From the NCBI GenBank assembly GCA_947497755.1, contig CANMHT010000002.1:62001-126000 (forward strand): a stretch of DNA of 64,000 nt. The letters are read 5' to 3'. The position numbers and the translations under genes were made by a program. The notes under the pieces are model-generated. The model did not search any database, had not been told where the DNA came from, and saw only the letters and a program-made list of their open reading frames with translations. Below, one piece after another: positions 33,959 to 41,746 of the stretch (positions are counted from its first letter, which is position 1; each line of letters opens with the position of its first letter). Source of the DNA: an uncultured Polaribacter sp. (GTDB lineage Bacteria > Bacteroidota > Bacteroidia > Flavobacteriales > Flavobacteriaceae).

Positions 33959-35041
33959 ATGAACACAAGCAAAGAACAACTTTTTAAACGTCAAATTAAA
34001 TTAGCAGAACTTGGTGAAGAAGGGCAAGAAAAACTTCAAGAAGCTACTGTTTTAGTTGTTGGTTGTGGTGGTTTGGGAAGTCCGATTGCAGTGCATTTAG
34101 CAGCAAGTGGAATTGGAAAAATTCATTTGATAGATTTTGATGTTTTGGATCTTAGTAATTTACACCGTCAAGTTTTTTATTCTTTAGATGATGTTGGAAA
34201 ATCTAAAGCTCAATGTTTGGCAAATTTTATAAAAAATAGAGCGCCTTTTACAGAGGTTAATTATTCTAATAAACCATTAACTAAAGAGAATGTTTTTGAC
34301 TTTATAAATACTGTGGATATAGTGGTTGATGGTACAGATTCTTTACCAACAAAATACTTATTAAACGATGCTTGTGTAATAAAAAATAAGCCTCTAGTGT
34401 ATGGTTCTTTGTATAAATTTGATGGTTATGTAGCGAGCTTTAATGTGAAAAAACAGCATGGAGGTATCACTGCTAATTTAAGAGATGCCTTTCCTACAAT
34501 GGCAACTGATGTTCCTAATTGCGAAGAGGTAGGAACTTTAAACGCAATAGTAAGTTTAATTGCTTCTCAACAAGTAAGCGAAGTATTGAAAATAATTACA
34601 GGAATTGGAGAGCCTTTAACAAATGAATTGTTGATTTACAATAGCTTAAATAATACGCAGTTAAAAATGAAGCTTGTGAATACAGTTTCAGTAGAAGTGA
34701 TTGCTTCCATTTTTGATAAAGAAGATTATTTTGATGCTGATTGTCAAATTCAAAACTCAGAATGGCTAATTACTGCAGAAGAATTAAAACAATCATTGCT
34801 ACAGAATCCGTTAAATTTAGAGCTTGTTTCTGTTTTGGAAAACTTAGAAACGCCATTTAATGTAGATGCCACTTATTCTGTAAATGAGATTGAATCAGGA
34901 GTATTTCATCCTCAAGAAAATAAAAAATATGTATTGGTTTGTAAAAGAGGAATTACAAGTTATCGTGCATTGCAAATACTAAAAGATAAATTTCCAACAG
35001 CCGCTATTTTTAGTTTAGCTGGAGGTATAAATGAATATTGA
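33959..35041 (+). CDS. moeB: MoeB/ThiF-type sulfur-carrier adenylyltransferase with rhodanese domain
   Basis: 360 residues. E1-like domain 1-240: VLVVGCGGLGS at 32-41, LIDFDVLDLSNLHRQVFY, DGTDSLPTKYLLND, and conserved Cys in VPNCEEVGTLN. C-terminal rhodanese-like domain (about 265-358) with candidate active Cys in YVLVCKRGITSYRA and the AGGINEY end. Activates the MoaD C-terminus for sulfur loading. The CxxC zinc pairs of E. coli MoeB are not present. Confidence 0.9.
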   Translation: MNTSKEQLFKRQIKLAELGEEGQEKLQEATVLVVGCGGLGSPIAVHLAASGIGKIHLIDFDVLDLSNLHRQVFYSLDDVGKSKAQCLANFIKNRAPFTEVNYSNKPLTKENVFDFINTVDIVVDGTDSLPTKYLLNDACVIKNKPLVYGSLYKFDGYVASFNVKKQHGGITANLRDAFPTMATDVPNCEEVGTLNAIVSLIASQQVSEVLKIITGIGEPLTNELLIYNSLNNTQLKMKLVNTVSVEVIASIFDKEDYFDADCQIQNSEWLITAEELKQSLLQNPLNLELVSVLENLETPFNVDATYSVNEIESGVFHPQENKKYVLVCKRGITSYRALQILKDKFPTAAIFSLAGGINEY

Positions 35042-35520
35042 TGTCAAAAAGTTTGCTAATTATAGACTCTGGAAGTAGAGGATGGCTAGCAAGAATACTT
35101 GCAGCAGCATTTTATACTTATACAATTTATGTGCTTGTACAGTTTTTTATAAGAGTGGAACCTGAGTTTGCAGAATGGTACTATATACGTGTTCTGAAAC
35201 TCTTAGCTTTTTTAATCTTCTTTTTAACCGTAGCAGTTTACTTTTCGTTATCTAAAAGTTTTCATTTTGATTTAATTAAGAAGGAATATCGTTCTTACTA
35301 TAGCATCGGAGCTTTTGGTTTTGGTAAATGGGAAAAACATCTAGAATTTAAATCTGTTGTTGTGTATTTGAATTCGAATGATAAATACCTAGTGAATATT
35401 TGGGATGAAAAAAAGAATAGAATCACTGTGGGAAGATATCAGAGTTTAGAAGAAGCTAATAAATTTGGAAACTTACTGTCAAAAGAACTAAATATAAAAT
35501 TTCAAGCGAGAAAAAAATAA
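35041..35520 (+). CDS. Small membrane protein of unknown function
   Basis: 159 residues: two transmembrane segments (about 18-36 and 50-70) and a soluble C-terminal beta-rich part with YRSYYSIGAFGFGKWEKHLE and a final basic helix. I do not recognise a family. ATG 35041 shares one base with the moeB stop (TGATG), and the MutS-like ATG 35521 follows the stop directly, so it is translationally linked to both. Confidence 0.75.
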   Translation: MSKSLLIIDSGSRGWLARILAAAFYTYTIYVLVQFFIRVEPEFAEWYYIRVLKLLAFLIFFLTVAVYFSLSKSFHFDLIKKEYRSYYSIGAFGFGKWEKHLEFKSVVVYLNSNDKYLVNIWDEKKNRITVGRYQSLEEANKFGNLLSKELNIKFQARKK

Positions 35521-37293
35521 ATGAAAAGAAATCCAATACAATTTTATAGTCAGGAGAAAGAAGTATTAGAAACAGAATTATCAAGTTTAAAAAAGAGTAT
35601 TTATACAGTAAGTACTTTACGATTTCTTGTTTTTGCAGCAACAGTTGCGGGAATATATTTGCTTTTTGGAGCAACAACAGAAGTACTATTGGTTTCTTTT
35701 ATAGGAGTTGTTTTGTTTGTGATTTTATTAGTAAAAAGTAGCAATTTGCAAGCGCAAAAACAATTGTTAATCTCTAAAATAGCTATTAATGCAACAGAAA
35801 TTGAAGTATTACAAAAGAATTTTTTGCATTTAGATTCAGGTAGAGAATTCATGGATGCCAATCATTATTATAGTCATGATATTGATTTGTTTGGAAAAGG
35901 ATCTTTCTTTCAGTATTCTAATAGGACTAAAACAGCAGAAGGCGCTAAGTTATACGCAGCTCAGTTAACAGATAATCATATTCTTGAGATTGAAAAGAAA
36001 CAAGAAGCAATAAAAGAACTCTCAGAAAAAATACATTGGAGACAACATTTTTCTGCTGTAGCAAGTTTGGTAAAAGTTCGATTTAGTGCGGCTTCTATTT
36101 TAAATTATATTCAGGGCTATAAAAATAGTTTATCAAATAGTACTAGAATATTAACTGCAATTTTTCCAGCAGTCTCTTTGCTTTTGATGACTTTAGTTGG
36201 AATTGGATATTTGTCTTTTTCTTTTATAGTGTATTGGTTTTTTATCGGACTCTTTTTTTCTGCTTCTCAGATTAAAAAAACATCTACTATTTACAATGCT
36301 TCAAGCAAAGCAAAAGAAACATTTAAACAATATTATCAGTTATTAGAAGAAATAGAAAAAGAAAGTTTTGAATCTTCTCTTTTAAAAGAACACCAACAAA
36401 AATTGGCAACCGAAAAAGAAAAAGCGTCTTTAATATTTAAGAAGTTTTCTAAAATTCTAGATGCTTTTGATCAAAGAAACAATGTGATTATTGCTGTGGT
36501 TGGAAATGGTTTGTTTTTGTGGGATCTTCAAAATGCAATAAAGGTAGAGAAATGGATTTCTACGTATAAACATACAGTTAAAAATTGGTTTGATGTGATT
36601 GCATTTTTTGATGTTCAAAATACTTTAGGAAACTTCTGCTTTAACCATCCGACTTTTGTTTTTCCAACAATTAATGCAAATAGAAAAGGTATTGAAGCAA
36701 GAGAGTTAGGGCATCCTTTGTTGAATTCAGAAAAGCGAATCGACAATGATTTTATAATAAATAAAGAGCAGTTTTTTATTGTTACTGGAGCAAACATGGC
36801 TGGTAAAAGTACCTTTTTAAGAACGGTTTCTTTAGCAATTGTAATGTCAAACTTAGGACTCCCAGTTTGTGCTAAAGAACTAGAGTATGCCCCTGTAAAA
36901 TTGATTACTAGCATGCGAACTTCTGATTCTTTGGCAGATGATGAATCGTATTTTTATTCTGAGTTAAAACGTTTGAAGTTTATTGTAGAACAAATAAAAA
37001 CAGAAGATTACTTTATCATTTTAGATGAGATTTTAAAAGGAACTAATAGTCAAGATAAGGCAATAGGGTCTAAAAAATTTGTAGAAAAACTAACTACTTC
37101 TAAATCTACAGGAATCATTGCAACACACGATGTTAGTTTGTGTGAGTTAGAAACGGCCTTTAAAGGAGTGGAAAATTACTTTTTTGATGCAGAAATAAAT
37201 AATGATGAGTTGTATTTTGATTATACTTTAAAGAAAGGTGTTTGTCAAAATATGAATGCTTCTTTTTTATTAAAAAAGATGGAGATTATTTAG
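35521..37293 (+). CDS. Membrane-anchored MutS-like ATPase
   Basis: 590 residues. C-terminal MutS-type ATPase: Walker A GANMAGKST at 423-431, Walker B with D502/E503 in FIILDEILKGTNS, and the SYFYSELKRLKFIV and ATHDVSLCELE motifs. There is no mismatch-recognition N-terminal domain; instead there are paired hydrophobic segments near 38-72 and 220-248. This type is known in Bacteroidota as a MutS-related protein of unknown role. It is probably a membrane-tethered ATPase and not the main mismatch repair MutS. Last plus-strand gene of the cluster; overlaps the convergent acetyltransferase gene by 8 bases. Confidence 0.85.
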   Translation: MKRNPIQFYSQEKEVLETELSSLKKSIYTVSTLRFLVFAATVAGIYLLFGATTEVLLVSFIGVVLFVILLVKSSNLQAQKQLLISKIAINATEIEVLQKNFLHLDSGREFMDANHYYSHDIDLFGKGSFFQYSNRTKTAEGAKLYAAQLTDNHILEIEKKQEAIKELSEKIHWRQHFSAVASLVKVRFSAASILNYIQGYKNSLSNSTRILTAIFPAVSLLLMTLVGIGYLSFSFIVYWFFIGLFFSASQIKKTSTIYNASSKAKETFKQYYQLLEEIEKESFESSLLKEHQQKLATEKEKASLIFKKFSKILDAFDQRNNVIIAVVGNGLFLWDLQNAIKVEKWISTYKHTVKNWFDVIAFFDVQNTLGNFCFNHPTFVFPTINANRKGIEARELGHPLLNSEKRIDNDFIINKEQFFIVTGANMAGKSTFLRTVSLAIVMSNLGLPVCAKELEYAPVKLITSMRTSDSLADDESYFYSELKRLKFIVEQIKTEDYFIILDEILKGTNSQDKAIGSKKFVEKLTTSKSTGIIATHDVSLCELETAFKGVENYFFDAEINNDELYFDYTLKKGVCQNMNASFLLKKMEII

Positions 37294-37831
37294 TAGGAAG
37301 AAGAATTAATTCCCATTCTTGGTTTTTAGCCATGTATTTTTTTAATTCTGTAAAGCCAATAGCTTTATGAGCATTTGAAGATCTTACATTTTGTACATCT
37401 ACTTCGGTAATAATTGCAGTAAATGTATCAGAAATATTTTCTTTCATAAAGTTATATAAACCTCTAAAAATTCCTTGTTTTCTATAGTTTATATCAATAC
37501 AAATTTGCCCCATAACCATATAGTTAATTTCTTTATTTAACTGTGAAATGGCTTTGTCGATCTGATCAAACATTGGAACTAAAACCGGAATCTCATTTTT
37601 AAATTCTGGGAGCATACAAAGTGCATATCCAACAACTTTTTTATTATGAACTGCTATTACATGTGGATGCGCATTATGCATGTTTTTTAACAGTTGAATA
37701 CTGTGTTGTACAGTAACAAAACCTTGCTGTGTTTTTTCTGTGGCAGAAATATTGTTTGGGAGATTCTTTTGCTGTAATGCAATAATTTCTTCTAATTCTT
37801 TTTGGGTAGATGTAAGTTTGTATTGTATCAT
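37286..37831 (-). CDS. GNAT-family N-acetyltransferase
   Basis: 181 residues with the GNAT core: KKVVGYALCML, VMGQICIDINYRKQGIFRGL (acetyl-CoA pyrophosphate loop), VQNVRSSNAHKAIGFTEL. Acceptor substrate unknown. 12 bases downstream of moaE on the same strand. Confidence 0.9.
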   Translation of the reverse strand: MIQYKLTSTQKELEEIIALQQKNLPNNISATEKTQQGFVTVQHSIQLLKNMHNAHPHVIAVHNKKVVGYALCMLPEFKNEIPVLVPMFDQIDKAISQLNKEINYMVMGQICIDINYRKQGIFRGLYNFMKENISDTFTAIITEVDVQNVRSSNAHKAIGFTELKKYMAKNQEWELILLPTK

Positions 37832-37843
37832 AGCAAAATGTGA

Positions 37844-38266
37844 TTAAGGATGTGCATTTACCCAAACTTCTCCATCAGAAAAATACTCTTTTTTCCAAAT
37901 TGGAACCGTTTCTTTAAGTGTATCTATAGCAAATTGACAAGCTTCAAAAGCGGCTTTTCTGTGTTTAGAAGAAGTGGTGATAATCACAGGAATATCTCCA
38001 ATTTGTAGCATTCCTTCTGCATGGTGAATTGCTATTTTTTCTATCGGATATTTTTCTAAAGCTTTTACGGCAATCTTTTGCATTTCTTTTAAAGCCATAG
38101 GTTTGTAGGTAGAAAAATCTAATTGTTTTACTTCTTTTCCTTGTGTATCATTTCTTACAGTTCCAACAAAAGCAGAAATACCACCACATGATGGATCTTC
38201 TACAAAGTCATAACATTCTTGTAAGTTGAGTTTTTCTGAGGTTATTTTTATTGATGTTTTATGCAT
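37844..38266 (-). CDS. moaE: Molybdopterin synthase catalytic subunit MoaE
   Basis: 140 residues: GGISAFVGTVRNDTQGK near 29-45, YKPMALKEM, IAIHHAEGMLQIGD, SSKHRKAAFEACQFAIDTLK and the active lysine region VPIWKKEYFSDGEVWV. Transfers sulfur from MoaD thiocarboxylate to cPMP. On the strand opposite to moaA-moeB. Confidence 0.96.
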   Translation of the reverse strand: MHKTSIKITSEKLNLQECYDFVEDPSCGGISAFVGTVRNDTQGKEVKQLDFSTYKPMALKEMQKIAVKALEKYPIEKIAIHHAEGMLQIGDIPVIITTSSKHRKAAFEACQFAIDTLKETVPIWKKEYFSDGEVWVNAHP

Positions 38267-38295
38267 AACTTTTACAAAAATAGGAAATCATAACG

Positions 38296-38303
38296 TATCT
38301 TTG
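38296..38303 (+). promoter_or_regulatory. Possible -7 box upstream of the DUF3817 gene
   Basis: TATCTTTG matches TAnnTTTG. It lies more than 100 bases before ATG 38411, with the degenerate inverted repeat in between, so assignment is uncertain. Confidence 0.35.
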
Positions 38304-38315
38304 TGCTTCTATTTT

Positions 38316-38388
38316 GTCATGGCGAAAAGAAGTCTAAAATTTAAAGGCAATTAATTAAAAAGATTGCTTTATAGTTGTTCGTTACGAC
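38316..38388. repeat. Degenerate GTCATTGCGA-type inverted repeat
   Basis: The left end GTCATGGCGAAAAGAAG and the right end AAGATTGCTTT...TTCGTTACGAC are imperfect inverse complements and resemble the dispersed GTCATTGCGA...GAAGCAATC / GATTGCTTC...CGCAATGAC repeats of Bacteroidota. It sits between the divergent moaE and DUF3817 genes. Confidence 0.5.
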
Positions 38389-38410
38389 ACTTTTTTAATT
38401 TGTTCTTAAA

Positions 38411-38689
38411 ATGAAAAATATTTTCAGAGTTGTTAGTTTTTTAGAAGGAGTTTCTTACATCTTATTATTGTTTATTGCTACTCCAATTAAATATTTTGGA
38501 GATGATCCAAGTTATGTAAAAATGTTAGGAATGCCTCACGGAATTTTATTTATGGTATACGTAGTATTGGCATTTATGCTAAAAGCACCAGAAAAATGGG
38601 ATGGTAAAACTTTTGGAGTTGTATTGGTAGCGTCGATTTTACCTTTCGGAACTTTTTATGTAGATAAAAAATATTTAAGTGCTAAATAA
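38411..38689 (+). CDS. DUF3817-family small membrane protein
   Basis: 92 residues, three transmembrane segments: FRVVSFLEGVSYILLLFIAT, MPHGILFMVYVVLAFML and VVLVASILPFGTFYVDKKYL. These are the conserved stretches of DUF3817, a family of unknown function. Its stop is directly followed by the end of moaD on the opposite strand. Confidence 0.9.
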   Translation: MKNIFRVVSFLEGVSYILLLFIATPIKYFGDDPSYVKMLGMPHGILFMVYVVLAFMLKAPEKWDGKTFGVVLVASILPFGTFYVDKKYLSAK

Positions 38690-38935
38690 TTAGCCTCCAC
38701 TTACAGGTGGAATAATGGCAACTATATCATTTTCTTTTAATGTTGTTTCATTAGAAGCATATTCTTCGTTTACTGCAATTGCATAAGAATGAATATGTTT
38801 TAACTGTGGGTATTTGTTAAGTAATAATTCTTTTAATTCTTGAATTGTTATTGCAGATTCAATGTGAACTGTGATAGATGATTCTCCTAATAAGTCTGTT
38901 GTGATTCCGAAAAGAAGTACTTTAATTTTTAGCAT
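38690..38935 (-). CDS. moaD: Molybdopterin synthase sulfur carrier subunit MoaD
   Basis: 81 residues of ubiquitin-like fold (MLKIKVLLFGITTDLLGESS, VNEEYASNETTLKENDIVAI) ending PPVSGG; the terminal Gly-Gly is the sulfur carrier. ATG 38935 chosen over TTG 38941. Same strand as moaE but separated from it by the oppositely oriented DUF3817 gene. Confidence 0.95.
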   Translation of the reverse strand: MLKIKVLLFGITTDLLGESSITVHIESAITIQELKELLLNKYPQLKHIHSYAIAVNEEYASNETTLKENDIVAIIPPVSGG

Positions 38936-38990
38936 AAGCAAATATAAAGAATAGTCAGTTATTTTTTGTTATGATTAAAAAAGCAAAATA

Positions 38991-39031
38991 AAAAAGGTTT
39001 CGATTAGACTTTACTAATCGAAACCTTTTTT
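38991..39031. terminator. Strong hairpin between moaD promoter region and DUF5686 gene
   Basis: AAAAAGGTTTCGATTAG and CTAATCGAAACCTTTTT pair perfectly around a six-base loop. It terminates the minus-strand gene ending at 39057. Confidence 0.88.
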
Positions 39032-39056
39032 AAATTATCAGAATAATTATTTTGTA

Positions 39057-41525
39057 TTAATTAAACAAGCCAACTTTAAATACAAATCCGCTTTGTTTTT
39101 GATTGATTCCTCCTTTAGAAATGACATAATCAATACGTAAGAAACGCCATTTTCCAAAACCGATATTGTCTAAACCAATCGAAGCTTCAGTGTAAGGTTT
39201 TCTGTCACCAGTAAATAAAGCTTTTGCTCCACCAACTAAATGAAAGTTTAATTTATTAATTAAAGGAATTTTACCTAATAAGAAACCTTTAAAATTATGT
39301 TCACCATGGAATTGTGCATACTTGTCATTTGTACTATAATCATAGTAATCTAATAAGTTAAAATGATTCATATTTCCGCTTCCTGGAGAAATAGATAATT
39401 TGTTACCATTAAAGTGTGCATAATCCATAAACGGAATGTCTTTCTTTTCTAAGAAAACACCTCCATTAATTCTATATTGAGTGTTTCCTAAATTCCCTAA
39501 AGAAAAACGTTGACGTAATTGTCCGTAAATACGATCAGAATGACGTTTAGAATCTCCAGAACCAAAAGTTTTTATATATCCAAAATACAATGATGGGTAT
39601 TTGTTATTATAAACGGTAAACTTACTATCTGGATACGACAAATACTTTGTTCCAAAATTAATAGAAGCACCTGCATTAAATGTCCACATTTGATGTTGGT
39701 TGAAAGAAGGAGAGAAATTTGCTGGATTTTGAGGGTCGTTAGAAGAATAAGTTCTGTCCTTAATATTTCTCATGCTGTAATTAGTTGTATTCACTAAAGG
39801 TTTTCTATCTGCATATTCTAAAGAAGTATTAAATCGAATTCCGTTAGTTAACTCTCTAGAAAAAGAAACATTGGCAAATGTCTTTTCATAAATCTTTTTG
39901 TAATTTCTTTCAAAAAGAATAGAGCTAATGGTGTTATGAATATTAGAAATTGGATTTTTTGCATTGAATTGCTGAGTAGTTACACCACCAGAAAATCGTA
40001 AAATAGGTCTGGTGATATTATTCCATTTGTATGAAAAATATGCAGTAGGTCTTAGTTTTTTATCAGAAAAACCATAATTAAAATTCATTCCGGTATTAAA
40101 CCACCTTCCTTTTTCATCTAAGGTTTTAAAATAATTAACTCTAATAGAAGAATTCCATCCTTGAACGGTATTAAAATTTAAGTTTCCTAAAGGAGAACTT
40201 ATATCTAGATACGATTTCTTATACGTATTGCTATAAGTATAACCACTTAACGGAGTATCCCAGCTAAATTTATTGTTTTTAGTATCTACAGAGTCTAAAT
40301 ATTTTTTCGATTTTCGAACAACTTTGATACTGTCTTTAATTTTATAATCAGAAACTTCTTCTGTAGTGAGAGGAACTGGACGTAATTTATTCCAGTAAGT
40401 AGAATCTTTTTTAGTAGCATTTTTTTCAAAAGATAAAATTTCTTTTCCAAAAGTTTCTTTGGTAAACGTTGGATTAAAATTATAGTTAGAATATGCTGAT
40501 GAAAAACGACCATTGATATTGATTCCAAACATTCCAATTTTAAAATCGATGGTTTGAGAAATAACAATCCAAGCGTTGTTTTCTTTTACCTTATTAAAGT
40601 TTTGTTTAAAATGAAGTGCATCTACCATTGGTAAATTTACTTGTGCACCGGTAACTTTTATATCTGTTCCATACAAAGCCCAATCATCTTCTACTATATA
40701 GATGAAACCACTAAAAACACGATCATTTTTTCGTTTAGGAAGAATGGCAATTTTGTTAATTAAATGTCCGCTTTTATCATAAAAAGAACCTGCTAATTTA
40801 TAATCATAATAACCAAAAGCATAATTGGCAATTGGAGAGATGATTTGGTTTCCTATTTCAACAGTATTTTTGTATAGGTTAAAATTAACATCTTCAGCTC
40901 TATTGAAACTAACTCCGTTATCAGATCCACTAACCTTAGAAGCTACGATATGTTCTTTAAACTTATTCGGTTTTTTGTGTGATATTTTAGAAACGGTTTC
41001 TGATAAATAAATGATTCCACTTCTTGTAGAATCCAGTCCACCACCCAAGTCGCCAATTTTTTGACCAAGTATTTTTTTAGGAGCATTTTTTATTTTATAC
41101 AAACCACGAGAATAGAAGTCGGCAGTAAATTGCTGAATCTTATTTTCGTTTTTCTTTTTGTTGGCAATCACGCTTCTGATGATTGCATTTGCAGGGTTTT
41201 CTTTGCTGTTGATTTGTACTTCACTCAAAGTAACACGCTCTTCTTCTAAAGTTGCATTTAAAGTGTAAGAAGATTCATTTAATTGTATGCTTTTTTTAAG
41301 TGTTTTAAACCCTAAAAACTGAAATACAACGGTGTAGTTTCCTTTTTTCTTAACAGGTAATTCGTAATAACCATCTTCGTTAGAAGTTGTTCCTGTGATG
41401 GTGCCATCAAGATAAATACTAACAAAAGACAAAGGTTGATTTTTGCTATCTGTAATCTTTCCTTTTATTTGTGAAAAAGCAGTTGTGAATGAAAGTAGAA
41501 ATAATAATAAAGTAATTTTTCTCAT
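39057..41525 (-). CDS. DUF5686 outer-membrane protein with carboxypeptidase-regulatory-like domain
   Basis: 822 residues: signal peptide (to about 19, AFSQ), CarboxypepD_reg-like beta sandwich at 20-100 (IKGKITDSKNQPLSFVSIYL, TGTTSNEDGYYELPV), then a long beta-strand-rich region of DUF5686 ending in a barrel (KQSGFVFKVGLFN). The N-terminal domain is shared with SusC-like proteins but there is no plug or TonB box. Probably an outer-membrane barrel of unknown cargo. -7 box TATGTTTG at 41551. Confidence 0.88.
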   Translation of the reverse strand: MRKITLLLFLLSFTTAFSQIKGKITDSKNQPLSFVSIYLDGTITGTTSNEDGYYELPVKKKGNYTVVFQFLGFKTLKKSIQLNESSYTLNATLEEERVTLSEVQINSKENPANAIIRSVIANKKKNENKIQQFTADFYSRGLYKIKNAPKKILGQKIGDLGGGLDSTRSGIIYLSETVSKISHKKPNKFKEHIVASKVSGSDNGVSFNRAEDVNFNLYKNTVEIGNQIISPIANYAFGYYDYKLAGSFYDKSGHLINKIAILPKRKNDRVFSGFIYIVEDDWALYGTDIKVTGAQVNLPMVDALHFKQNFNKVKENNAWIVISQTIDFKIGMFGININGRFSSAYSNYNFNPTFTKETFGKEILSFEKNATKKDSTYWNKLRPVPLTTEEVSDYKIKDSIKVVRKSKKYLDSVDTKNNKFSWDTPLSGYTYSNTYKKSYLDISSPLGNLNFNTVQGWNSSIRVNYFKTLDEKGRWFNTGMNFNYGFSDKKLRPTAYFSYKWNNITRPILRFSGGVTTQQFNAKNPISNIHNTISSILFERNYKKIYEKTFANVSFSRELTNGIRFNTSLEYADRKPLVNTTNYSMRNIKDRTYSSNDPQNPANFSPSFNQHQMWTFNAGASINFGTKYLSYPDSKFTVYNNKYPSLYFGYIKTFGSGDSKRHSDRIYGQLRQRFSLGNLGNTQYRINGGVFLEKKDIPFMDYAHFNGNKLSISPGSGNMNHFNLLDYYDYSTNDKYAQFHGEHNFKGFLLGKIPLINKLNFHLVGGAKALFTGDRKPYTEASIGLDNIGFGKWRFLRIDYVISKGGINQKQSGFVFKVGLFN

Positions 41526-41550
41526 AACTTAGATTTGATTGATTGAAGGG

Positions 41551-41558
41551 CAAACATA
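41551..41558 (-). promoter_or_regulatory. -7 box of the DUF5686 gene
   Basis: Minus strand TATGTTTG, 26 bases before ATG 41525. Confidence 0.5.
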
Positions 41559-41714
41559 TACCATGCCATTTTTAGTTTATCTCTATATTTTGTTAAAGTA
41601 GATACAATATTTTCTTAAAAATTAATATCTAATCTTTTGAATAGACGCTATAAGTAATCAAATCGTTACTTAGTTTTTGAAAAAAAATAACATATTATCC
41701 TTAGTAAAAATAAG

Positions 41715-41722
41715 TATATTTG
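41715..41722 (+). promoter_or_regulatory. -7 box of maeB
   Basis: TATATTTG followed by CAAG, 24 bases before ATG 41747. It falls inside the alternative TTG start region (41720), which supports the ATG. Confidence 0.6.
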
Positions 41723-41746
41723 CAAGTTCATACAAACAACAAAACT

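Noticed and set aside
38319..38354. 11-codon frame MAKRSLKFKGN after a TAnnTTTG box
   Set aside because: Better explained as part of a degenerate inverted repeat.
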